Source: Carboxylicivirga sp.
GTDB taxonomy: Bacteria; Bacteroidota; Bacteroidia; Bacteroidales; Marinilabiliaceae
DNA length: 64,000 nucleotides
Assembly: GCA_025210475.1 (NCBI GenBank)
Contig: JAOARW010000089.1
Location: forward strand, 1 to 64,000
Direction: 5' to 3'
In this document: piece by piece, positions 17,168-23,786 of the stretch
How the letters are laid out: every line of letters starts with the position of its first letter
Numbering within the stretch: the stretch's first letter is position 1
Notes under the pieces: generated by a model
What the model was told of the DNA's origin: nothing
Seen by the model: the letters and a program-made list of their open reading frames with translations, nothing else
The model's database searches: none
Translations under genes and position numbers: made by a program

Positions 17168-17682
17168 AGCGACAATGTTTTAAAGGCCCGGTTGAGCCAT
17201 CCGTGTAGAAATTTTACTTGTGTTCTGTTACGCGCTACAATAGCATTATAACGAGCCACCTTGGCTATAATAAAGGCCTGCACAAAGGCCTGTTCATCAT
17301 GCGTATTAATGGCTCCGAGAGTGATGGGCCCCAATCCCCCATCGGCTGTGACATCAACAATACGCTGTGTAATTTTTACCGAGGTACGCAAACCGGCATT
17401 AACGCCAAAATCAAAAATATTATAAGCCACTAAATCACTCTCAACATCATCTAAACGTGCTTTGTCCCAGTATTTTTCTTTGTATAAATCCATCACCATC
17501 TGTGTCACCTGCGGATCATTCTCCATACCAGCTTTCACCAGTCGCCAGCCCGGCCAGTTGGGATTATAGCGCTCGGCAATGCCGGCAAAAGTCCAGCCTC
17601 CTGAGTCGTGCTCCACCTTATGCAGAACAAAGCCGCCTTCGTTCTGCATGGTAAGTTGAAATGCTTTCTTGAAATCTGCCAT
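17164..17682 (-). CDS. GH108 N-acetylmuramidase (endolysin)
   Basis: The 172-aa protein matches glycosyl hydrolase family 108, muramidases that cut the glycan strands of peptidoglycan. The catalytic Glu lies in QNEGGFV near residue 15. It is followed by DSGGWTFAGIAERYNP (family: D-x-GG-x-T-x-x-G-I), KEKYWDKARLDDV and NIFDFGVNAG. A short peptidoglycan-binding-like part with DGGLGPITLGAIN follows. There is no signal peptide, as expected for a lysin that depends on the holin. It is the first gene of the lysin-holin pair and lies downstream of the HU-like gene with a repeat cluster between. Confidence 0.9.
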   Translation of the reverse strand: MADFKKAFQLTMQNEGGFVLHKVEHDSGGWTFAGIAERYNPNWPGWRLVKAGMENDPQVTQMVMDLYKEKYWDKARLDDVESDLVAYNIFDFGVNAGLRTSVKITQRIVDVTADGGLGPITLGAINTHDEQAFVQAFIIAKVARYNAIVARNRTQVKFLHGWLNRAFKTLSL

Positions 17683-17739
17683 TTTTTTGTATGGTTTAAG
17701 GTTTTAATTGTTGTAAAAAGGGATCGTATTTAAATTAAT

Positions 17740-17982
17740 CACCTCTCCTGGGTCCTTTCCTCAAAGAGAGGAAGGGTGAAAACAAGATGGACTGCTTTTC
17801 TAATTCTTTCATCTGAACTTGAAGAAATCACTACTCCTTCTCCTATGAGGAGAAGGCTGGGATGAGGTGGCACGTAGCTCCTTCGACTCACTATTTTCAA
17901 TCAATGTCAGAGGAAGATTTTATTCTGTATTAATCACCTCTACTCGTCATCTCTCAAGGAGAGGAAGAGTGAAAAAAGGATG
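17740..17982 (+). repeat. double-hairpin ~130-bp repeat, cluster 2
   Basis: One full copy at 17740-17869 and a left half at 17935-17982, separated by a spacer of the 70-bp type. The half copy runs into the same sequence as the half copy of cluster 1 (atggtttgatagg, then ttggtagggatc) and so into the next hairpin. Thus half repeat plus hairpin is a composite unit, found just past the stop codons of both the holin gene and the HU-like gene. Confidence 0.88.
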
Positions 17983-18014
17983 GTTTGATAGGCTTATTTT
18001 TTCGTGATTGGTAG

Positions 18015-18057
18015 GGATCACATCTTTATTAACTGCTTGCAAATAAAGATGCGATCC
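18015..18057. repeat. GGATC-type hairpin repeat, copy 3
   Basis: Left arm ggatcacatctttatt and right arm aataaagatgcgatcc pair with a single mismatch around 11 nt, the best of the three copies. It lies 16 bp past the stop of the HU-like gene on the minus strand. No T-run follows in that direction. Confidence 0.7.
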
Positions 18058-18073
18058 ATGAGAATCTAAGGTA

Positions 18074-18463
18074 TTACTCAGCCTTTTTCTCGAATTTAAG
18101 GGTCTTCATTAGTTTTTGGATGTCTTTGCCCGGCCTGAACACCACCTTGGCACTCTTGATGCTATTGGAGGTGACATCTTCCTCGGTTTCTTCGCCATTG
18201 CTACTAAGACTGACGCGCAAGGAACCCAATTCGCCCAATTCAACCAACTGACCGTTCGACAGCGACTTCTGCATAACTTTTACCATCGAATACAGAACTG
18301 CTCTGATATCAGCACCACTCACGGTGCTTGTCAGCTCAATCAATTCGGTTAAATCTTCAAGCGATTGCTTGCCGGTTACGTTGGCCGAAGCATAAAACTT
18401 CTGTTCGCCACCACCCGCTACTCCGGGTTGTCCTCTTTGAATTACCTTGTACTTAATTGCCAT
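18074..18463 (-). CDS. HU-family DNA-binding protein (HU-like, Bacteroidota type)
   Basis: The 129-aa protein has the pattern of the HU-like family common in Bacteroidota: an N-terminal extension (IKYKVIQRGQPG, KFYASANVTG), helices containing TELIELTSTVSGADIRAVLYSMVKVM, the turn GQLVELGELGSLRVSLSSNG and a basic C-terminal tail VVFRPGKDIQKLMKTL. It binds DNA as a dimer and probably shapes local or nucleoid structure. Four operator-like repeats lie 29 bp upstream of the ATG. The LytTR gene is upstream and the lysin-holin pair downstream on the same strand, so these four genes look like one functional unit. Confidence 0.88.
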   Translation of the reverse strand: MAIKYKVIQRGQPGVAGGGEQKFYASANVTGKQSLEDLTELIELTSTVSGADIRAVLYSMVKVMQKSLSNGQLVELGELGSLRVSLSSNGEETEEDVTSNSIKSAKVVFRPGKDIQKLMKTLKFEKKAE

Positions 18464-18491
18464 AACTTATTTGTTAAATTGGTTAGTAAAA

Positions 18492-18575
18492 AACCGATAG
18501 TTATCTTTTCCTAAACCGATAGTTATCCGTTTGCAAACCGATAGTTATCTTTTTCTCAACCGATAGTTATCGGTT
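18492..18575. promoter_or_regulatory. four 22-bp-periodic direct repeats upstream of the HU-like gene
   Basis: The 14-mer aaccgatagttatc occurs four times without a mismatch at 18492-18505, 18514-18527, 18536-18549 and 18558-18571, with starts exactly 22 bp apart. The last copy extends to aaccgatagttatcggtt, a palindrome of aaccgata and tatcggtt around 2 bp. The array ends 28 bp before the HU-like ATG. The spacing of two helical turns fits cooperative binding, and LytTR proteins use direct repeats about 21-22 bp apart. The LytTR protein encoded 190 bp upstream is the obvious candidate; HU autoregulation is the alternative. Confidence 0.8.
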
Positions 18576-18761
18576 TTGATGTTAATCCTTATTGCTTGTT
18601 TAATGACATACTATTGCATGACCGGGCTTTACTTATTGGTTCATCTTTTTATAGCCATACGCAAGTTAAGCGATAAGCAAACAGTTGATTAACTATGGTT
18701 ATAGATTTTAAATAAGCGACAGATGGATTCGGATAAGAGGTAGCAATCCGGAGATAAACGG

Positions 18762-19091
18762 TTAGCGATCTAACGTTAGCGTACTCGTAAAGTGTGCCAC
18801 ATTTCGGCGCGAAACGGTAAATTCTTTACCCGTAACCAAGGTTACTTTGTGGCTCGATTTAAAGTAAGCCGACAAGTAATTGAGGTTGATAATGATGTTA
18901 CGGCTGATGCGCACAAAGTTATTAGTCAGCTTGTTTTCAAGGCCTTTAAGCGTATTACAATGGAGCAATCGCCGATTGTCAACCATGTAAAAACTAATAA
19001 TACCATCCTGATAATGGAGGTAACAAATGTCCTTTAATTTAATGCGTTGAATCTGCTTCTGACATTCAAGCAGCAATGTTTTCTTCCTCAT
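18762..19091 (-). CDS. stand-alone LytTR DNA-binding regulator (second paralogue)
   Basis: The 109-aa protein is a lone LytTR domain. It shares with the protein at 10591-10929 the pattern F-x-RI-x-RN-x-IIN-x-x-Y, then AY-x-K, and the motif F-x-V-x-RRNV (here VRISRNIIINLNYLSAYFK and FTVSRRNV). No receiver or sensor domain is attached. The gene lies upstream of the HU-like/lysin/holin genes on the same strand, separated by 298 bp that contain the four 22-bp-spaced repeats. It probably controls that cassette (inference). Confidence 0.86.
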   Translation of the reverse strand: MRKKTLLLECQKQIQRIKLKDICYLHYQDGIISFYMVDNRRLLHCNTLKGLENKLTNNFVRISRNIIINLNYLSAYFKSSHKVTLVTGKEFTVSRRNVAHFTSTLTLDR

Positions 19092-19291
19092 AAGGCTTTT
19101 ATATTGGGGTTAATGCTCAATAAAAATATTAAATAACCTTATAGTAAACTGATGATTTTTGTCAGGTCAATTAATTGAACCGGAAAGATTTAAGTACTTT
19201 TAACATGCAATAGCACCAGGCCATGGATGTACACAATAAACATACACGGGCATTTAATATGAGCCGTATAGAAAAAGTTAATTTTATTGAT

Positions 19292-19326
19292 TTTGACTAA
19301 AGTGTTATAACATTATGATACATTTG
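19292..19326 (+). promoter_or_regulatory. promoter candidate for the DUF2075 gene
   Basis: TTTG at 19292-19295, a 23-nt spacer and TACATTTG at 19319-19326 fit the Bacteroidota sigma-ABfr pattern, with a spacer at the long end of the accepted range. Transcription would start near 19333, which supports the ATG at 19352 over the in-frame TTG at 19331. Confidence 0.5.
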
Positions 19327-19351
19327 GCTGTTGCTTATCAAAACATCACAA

Positions 19352-21328
19352 ATGAACCGAGCCTACTACTCCGACGAAATCAAGACCTTCCTTACTTCAT
19401 CAACAAATGAAATACTTGGTATATTAGCTGATAAGAATGAGTTTGCAACAGAACAAACTCAAAAAGATGCATGGAAATTTCAAATTGAATACTTACAAGA
19501 GGTTTTAAAAGATTATTCAGGTTCAATCTACTTCGAATATGCAATCCCGCGAATGGGCAAAAGAATTGATGTACTATTAATTATCAAATCCATCCTATTT
19601 GTAGTTGAGTTTAAAGTTGGTGATAGAGAATATGCTTCGCATGCAATTGATCAGGTTTGGGATTATGCCTTAGACTTGAAAAACTTTCATGAAACAAGTC
19701 ATAACAAGACTATTGTCCCAATTTTGTTGGCCACCAAAGCGAAAGATGCTGTGATGAGTATTTCTTCTTCTAAGCAAGATGATAATCTTTATGATCCTGT
19801 GAAGACAAACGATAAGGGCTTAGGTGAAATTATTTCATACACCTTATTATTTCTTGATGGACAAGATGCAATTAACAAACAAGAATGGGAAAATGGCCGA
19901 TACCAACCAACGCCAACAATTATAGAAGCAGCAACAGCACTATACAATAACCATACAGTAAAGGATATTTCAAGAAACGACGCCTTAGCTATAAACCTTA
20001 GCAAAACCACAGATGAAATAACCAAGGTAATCCAGCAGTCGAGGAACAATTCAGAAAAGTCTATATGTTTTGTTACAGGTGTTCCTGGAGCTGGCAAAAC
20101 TTTGGTAGGTCTTAATATTGCCACCTCACATTTTGATAAAGAAAGTGAATTATATAGTGTATTCCTGTCTGGCAATGGCCCATTAGTAAAAGTTTTACAG
20201 GAAGCTTTGGCAATTGATAAAGTAAGTAGGGCAAAAGCTAAAGGGGAAAAATTAACAAAAAAAGTAGCGAGAAGTGAGGTACAAACATTTATTCAAAATG
20301 TACATCACTTTAGGGATGAGGGTTTAAGAGATAAAGCCCCTCCCATTGAACATGTAACATTATTCGACGAAGCCCAAAGAGCATGGACAAAAGAACAAAC
20401 AACCAGTTTTATGAAACAGAAAAAGGGTGTTCCAGATTTCAATAAATCAGAGCCTGAGTTTTTGATTTCTTGCTTAGATCGTCATCCTGATTGGGCAGTC
20501 GTTGTTTGTCTTGTGGGAGGAGGTCAAGAAATAAATACTGGTGAAGCAGGTATATCTGAATGGATTTCTGCCCTCGAACGCTCTTTCCCAGATTGGAAAA
20601 TTCACATGTCGACCCAATTGACAGATAGCGAATATAACACCGAGAAGATATTACAAAAGATCGAATCACGTAAAAATGTTTTTCATTCAGATTCACTCCA
20701 TCTCTCTGTTTCGATGCGCTCATTTCGTGCTGAAAACGTTTCACTGTTAGTTAAAAAGATATTAGACTTTGATAAAGATTCTGCCAAAAAAACTTTAGCA
20801 GAACTAAAAGACAAATATCCAATTGTACTTACACGCGATTTCTCAAAAGCAAAAACATGGTTGAAAACAAAAGCCCGTGGAACACAAAGATATGGAATCG
20901 TAGTTTCATCGCAAGCTCAGCGATTAAAGCCATACGCGATTGATGTCAAATCGGCTATTGATCCTGTCAATTGGTTCTTGAAAGGAAAAGATGATGTTCG
21001 TTCATCATATTATCTTGAAGATGTTGCAACTGAATTTCATGTACAAGGTTTAGAATTAGATTGGGCGTGTATAGCATGGGATGGTGATTTTAGATACACC
21101 CATGATGGTTGGCAGTATAAATCGTTTAAAGGAAACAAATGGCAAAACATCAAAAAGAAAGAACGCCAATTATATTTAAGAAATGCTTATCGTGTGCTAT
21201 TAACAAGAGCACGACAAGGAATGGTTATTGTTGTTCCACAAGGTGATAAAGAAGATCCAACAAGGCTACCTGAGTTTTATGATGATACTTTTGAGTATTT
21301 AAAATCAATTGGTTTTGCTGTATTATAA
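19352..21328 (+). CDS. PD-(D/E)XK nuclease-DUF2075 helicase fusion
   Basis: This 658-aa protein carries an N-terminal nuclease-like part and a DUF2075 P-loop ATPase/helicase. The nuclease signature shows as Asp73 in GKRIDVLL, Glu86-x-Lys88 in VEFKVG and a RecB-type Q-x-x-x-Y in QVWDYA. Walker A is GVPGAGKT (243-250), Walker B LFDEAQ (Asp339-Glu340), and a C-terminal helicase motif reads YRVLLTRARQGMVIVVP. Such fusions are often found in accessory regions and are suspected in defence against mobile DNA; this is inference. The ATG at 19352 is chosen from the promoter position. A small gene follows 76 bp downstream on the same strand. Confidence 0.88.
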   Translation: MNRAYYSDEIKTFLTSSTNEILGILADKNEFATEQTQKDAWKFQIEYLQEVLKDYSGSIYFEYAIPRMGKRIDVLLIIKSILFVVEFKVGDREYASHAIDQVWDYALDLKNFHETSHNKTIVPILLATKAKDAVMSISSSKQDDNLYDPVKTNDKGLGEIISYTLLFLDGQDAINKQEWENGRYQPTPTIIEAATALYNNHTVKDISRNDALAINLSKTTDEITKVIQQSRNNSEKSICFVTGVPGAGKTLVGLNIATSHFDKESELYSVFLSGNGPLVKVLQEALAIDKVSRAKAKGEKLTKKVARSEVQTFIQNVHHFRDEGLRDKAPPIEHVTLFDEAQRAWTKEQTTSFMKQKKGVPDFNKSEPEFLISCLDRHPDWAVVVCLVGGGQEINTGEAGISEWISALERSFPDWKIHMSTQLTDSEYNTEKILQKIESRKNVFHSDSLHLSVSMRSFRAENVSLLVKKILDFDKDSAKKTLAELKDKYPIVLTRDFSKAKTWLKTKARGTQRYGIVVSSQAQRLKPYAIDVKSAIDPVNWFLKGKDDVRSSYYLEDVATEFHVQGLELDWACIAWDGDFRYTHDGWQYKSFKGNKWQNIKKKERQLYLRNAYRVLLTRARQGMVIVVPQGDKEDPTRLPEFYDDTFEYLKSIGFAVL

Positions 21329-21364
21329 GTAACATGTGTTTTTCCTGATGTGACTCATAGTCCG

Positions 21365-21395
21365 TTGACCACGCTCCTTTATATACCTAGTTTTG
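21365..21395 (+). promoter_or_regulatory. promoter candidate for the 113-aa gene
   Basis: TTG at 21365-21367, a 20-nt spacer and TAGTTTTG at 21388-21395 match the Bacteroidota consensus. The predicted transcription start is a few bases before the ATG at 21405, so the mRNA would be nearly leaderless. Confidence 0.55.
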
Positions 21396-21404
21396 TCAGT
21401 AAAA

Positions 21405-21746
21405 ATGCAAAACATTCAATTTGATTATTTGTATCGTGATGAAGGTAATTATAAGGACTTTGCCAGTATCGTTTATAGAAATCCAAATAAGCTGAGTATT
21501 GATTTTGTAGAAAATTTAATTCAACAGAATTTAATTGAAGACACTTGGTTTGATCCTGATAAATGGGGTATCCCTCGCTTTTCGTTTCATCATTTCACAG
21601 CCTTTGGCCTCAACTCCCATTTATGGTATGAGTTTGAAACATTAAGTTACACCCAAGCAATGGCCAATGCTGGTAGCATCGATACTTTATTAAAAAGCAT
21701 TAATCATGATGCCAGCACTGGCACCCCTTGTTTGCGCAAAAGCTGA
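21405..21746 (+). CDS. small protein of unknown function next to DUF2075
   Basis: The 113-aa product (starting MQNIQFDYLYRD) is not one I recognise. It is rich in aromatic residues (Phe, Tyr, Trp, His), with WFDPDKWGIPRFSFHHFTAFG in the middle, and has no membrane segment or signal. The last ~14 codons overlap the convergent gene at 21704 by 43 bp, so its natural end may have been replaced. It has its own promoter candidate. It could be a partner or antitoxin-like companion of the nuclease-helicase, but only proximity says so. Confidence 0.6.
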   Translation: MQNIQFDYLYRDEGNYKDFASIVYRNPNKLSIDFVENLIQQNLIEDTWFDPDKWGIPRFSFHHFTAFGLNSHLWYEFETLSYTQAMANAGSIDTLLKSINHDASTGTPCLRKS

Positions 21747-22357
21747 ATGGCTTCGGCTTCGTTGTTTAAGTCAATCAGCTGTATTTGCACATGTTTAAAG
21801 AATTTTTTTCGCAGGTGTTGTTCAAAGGCTTCGGCGTACTTTTCAAAGTCATTGTCGGCTTTAATGCCCACACAAAAGCAGTAATCCTCAATTAAAGACC
21901 AGCCGGCGTAACATTCCTTTAAATTGCTATCGCCGCTGTAGTTGCGCAGTAGCTTGCCTATGGTTTTCAGGTCGCTGCGGTCGGGTTTGCGGTACAGCAT
22001 GGTAGTTTCTTCCAGCTGCACACAATTGTTTTGCAGGTCTTGGTCGGTAATGTTTTTCATTATGTCCTGCGTTACATCCAAGCCACCTTTGAGGTTAAAG
22101 CGCATGCAGCGAATGGTTGTCTGTGGTCCGTAAGGAATGCCCCACCAGCCAAATATGGCCGATATCCAGTTGTATTTATTAATGTATCGGCTGGCCTCTT
22201 CCCTGCTCTTAAGAAGGTAAGCTGGCGAAAAGGGGTAGTAAGTCGCAAAAATGGGCGAAAAACAATATTGAAAAGCCACAAAACGATAGCCATTGTTTAT
22301 TTCTGCTTGTAGCTGATCGACTGTTAAGGGCTGCGGAAGTTTAAGTTTGTATTTCAT
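21704..22357 (-). CDS. uncharacterised 217-aa protein
   Basis: The N-terminal half reads NGYRFVAFQYCFSPIFATYY, then IFGWWGIPYGPQTTIRC, a pattern seen in uncharacterised Bacteroidota proteins with a short hydrophobic GWWG(I/F)P motif. The C-terminal half is soluble (YAGWSLIEDYCFCVGIKAD) and helical. There is no signal peptide. Its 3' end overlaps the convergent 113-aa gene by 43 bp, and a repeat cluster begins 48 bp upstream of its start. I cannot assign a function. Confidence 0.65.
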   Translation of the reverse strand: MKYKLKLPQPLTVDQLQAEINNGYRFVAFQYCFSPIFATYYPFSPAYLLKSREEASRYINKYNWISAIFGWWGIPYGPQTTIRCMRFNLKGGLDVTQDIMKNITDQDLQNNCVQLEETTMLYRKPDRSDLKTIGKLLRNYSGDSNLKECYAGWSLIEDYCFCVGIKADNDFEKYAEAFEQHLRKKFFKHVQIQLIDLNNEAEAIQLLRKQGVPVLAS

Positions 22358-22404
22358 AGATGACTAAAATAATAAATATGCGGTGGTTTACAAAGGTGGA
22401 GTTA

Positions 22405-22909
22405 CACCTCTCCTCAATCCTCTCCTCAAGGAGAGGAAATGCAAAAACAACCAAAACTAATATTCTGATCTTTTATCTGCACTTAAAGAAATCTCGACTC
22501 CTTCTCCCGTGAGGAGAAGGCTGGGATGAGGTGGCACATAGTTCCTTCGACTCACTATTTTCAATCAATGTCAGAGGAAGATTTTATTCTGTAATAGATA
22601 CCTCTCCTCAATCCTCTCCTCGAAAAGAGGAAGGGTGAAAACAAGATGGACTGCTATTCTAATTCTTTTATCCGGACTTTAAGTATTCTCTACTCCTTCT
22701 CCTATGAGGAGAAGGCTGGGATGAGGTGGTACGATATTATAAGATCACACCTTGTTATCAATTCGCAAAAATATTTCGTTCTGTATTAGACACCTCTCCT
22801 CAAGGAGAGGAAGGGTGAAAACAAGATAGACTACTATTCTGTTATTTTTTATCTGAACTTGAAGTAATCTCAACTCCTTCTCCTGTGAGGAGAAGGTTGG
22901 GATGAGGTG
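22405..22909 (+). repeat. double-hairpin ~130-bp repeat, cluster 3 (three copies)
   Basis: Copies at 22405-22533, 22599-22728 and 22791-22909, all in the same direction as clusters 1 and 2. The third is about 11 bp shorter because it lacks the cgatcctctcc-like piece of the left end. The first spacer is of the 70-bp type; the second is a new type (gatcacaccttgttatcaat). The last copy ends 24 bp before the stop codon of the DUF559 gene. Confidence 0.9.
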
Positions 22910-22932
22910 GCACGGTAAGCTCCTCTTTATCT

Positions 22933-23316
22933 TCAGCGTTTTAAACACTCTTCATTAATCTTATCACAAACTTTCCTGATATTGCTGCATACTTCATCAT
23001 TGGTAAACCTTAAAACTTTTATGCCTAAATCATTTAATTCGGCGGTCCGTCCTTCATCGTATTCTTTTTGATATTTATGTATATCACCATCTACCTCAAT
23101 TACTATTTTTTTCTCATGACAATAAAAATCAGCTATAAAAATATTAATCGGATGCTGACGTCTAAACTTAAGCCCTGAAAGCTGTCGATTGCGGAGTTTA
23201 TTCCAAAGTTTCTTTTCTGTTTCGGTTACATTTTTTCTTAAAAGCTTTGCTCTTTGCCTTATTTCAGCAGATGCCCCATAGAAAAGATTATCATAGTTTT
23301 CCTGTGTCATAGGCAT
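22933..23316 (-). CDS. DUF559 endonuclease (Vsr-like PD-(D/E)XK fold)
   Basis: The 127-aa protein belongs to DUF559, small proteins related to the very-short-patch-repair endonuclease. Helical start with TETEKKLWNKLRNRQLSG, then FRRQHPINIFIADFYC and KIVIEVDGDIH. Candidate active-site residues are Asp63, Glu74, Asp76 and His80; the end reads GIKVLRFTNDEV. Length is normal. Start is ATG at 23316 or 23310. The gene is bracketed by copies of the ~130-bp repeat: 24 bp away on one side and 84 bp on the other. This may mark a nuclease that travels with, or acts on, the repeat (inference). Confidence 0.9.
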   Translation of the reverse strand: MPMTQENYDNLFYGASAEIRQRAKLLRKNVTETEKKLWNKLRNRQLSGLKFRRQHPINIFIADFYCHEKKIVIEVDGDIHKYQKEYDEGRTAELNDLGIKVLRFTNDEVCSNIRKVCDKINEECLKR

Positions 23317-23400
23317 AGTTTTATTTAAAGATAAACAATTAACTCAAAGATCATTAGTCTAATGTTTCGCCAATTACATATTTACATTCGAATCAATCAA

Positions 23401-23708
23401 TTCTCCTCAATGAGATGAAGTGCAAAAACAACCAAGACTGCTATTCTGTTATTTTTTTATCTGCACTGGAAGTATTCTCTACTCCTTCTCCTGCGAGGAG
23501 AAGGTTGGGATGAGGTGGCACGATATTATATGATCACACCTTGTTATCAATTCGCAAAAATATTTCGTTCTGTTTTAATCACCTCTCCTCAATCCTCTCC
23601 CCAAGAGTGAAAATGCAAAAACAACCAAGACTGATATTCTTATTCTTTTATCTGCACTTGAAGTATTCTCTACTCGTTCTCCTATGAGGAGAAGGCTGGG
23701 ATGAGGTG
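23401..23708 (+). repeat. double-hairpin ~130-bp repeat, cluster 4 (two copies)
   Basis: A copy with a decayed left end at about 23401-23517 and a full copy at 23580-23708, in the same direction as all others. The spacer between them (23518-23579) is of the gatcacaccttgttatcaat type also found at 22729-22790; part of it recurs after the last copy (about 23709-23750). Hairpin A is degenerate in both copies (ctcctcaatgagatgaag; ctctccccaagagtga), while hairpin B is intact. Confidence 0.85.
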
Positions 23709-23786
23709 GTACGATATTAAAAGATCACACTTTGTTATCAATTTGCAAAAATTCGACCCTCAAAATAACTCTTCTCTACTAAAACT

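Larger units (their letters stand above)
17683..18073. other. intergenic region between HU-like and lysin genes
   Basis: This 391-bp gap is mostly repeat cluster 2 and one GGATC-type hairpin. At 17719-17735 a single arm similar to the hairpin repeat (gggatcgtattt) remains. No minus-strand TAnnTTTG box was seen before the lysin start. Confidence 0.5.

Noticed and set aside
16709..18463. prophage
   Set aside because: Holin and lysin alone do not make a prophage; no integrase, structural or packaging gene and no attachment-site repeats were found.
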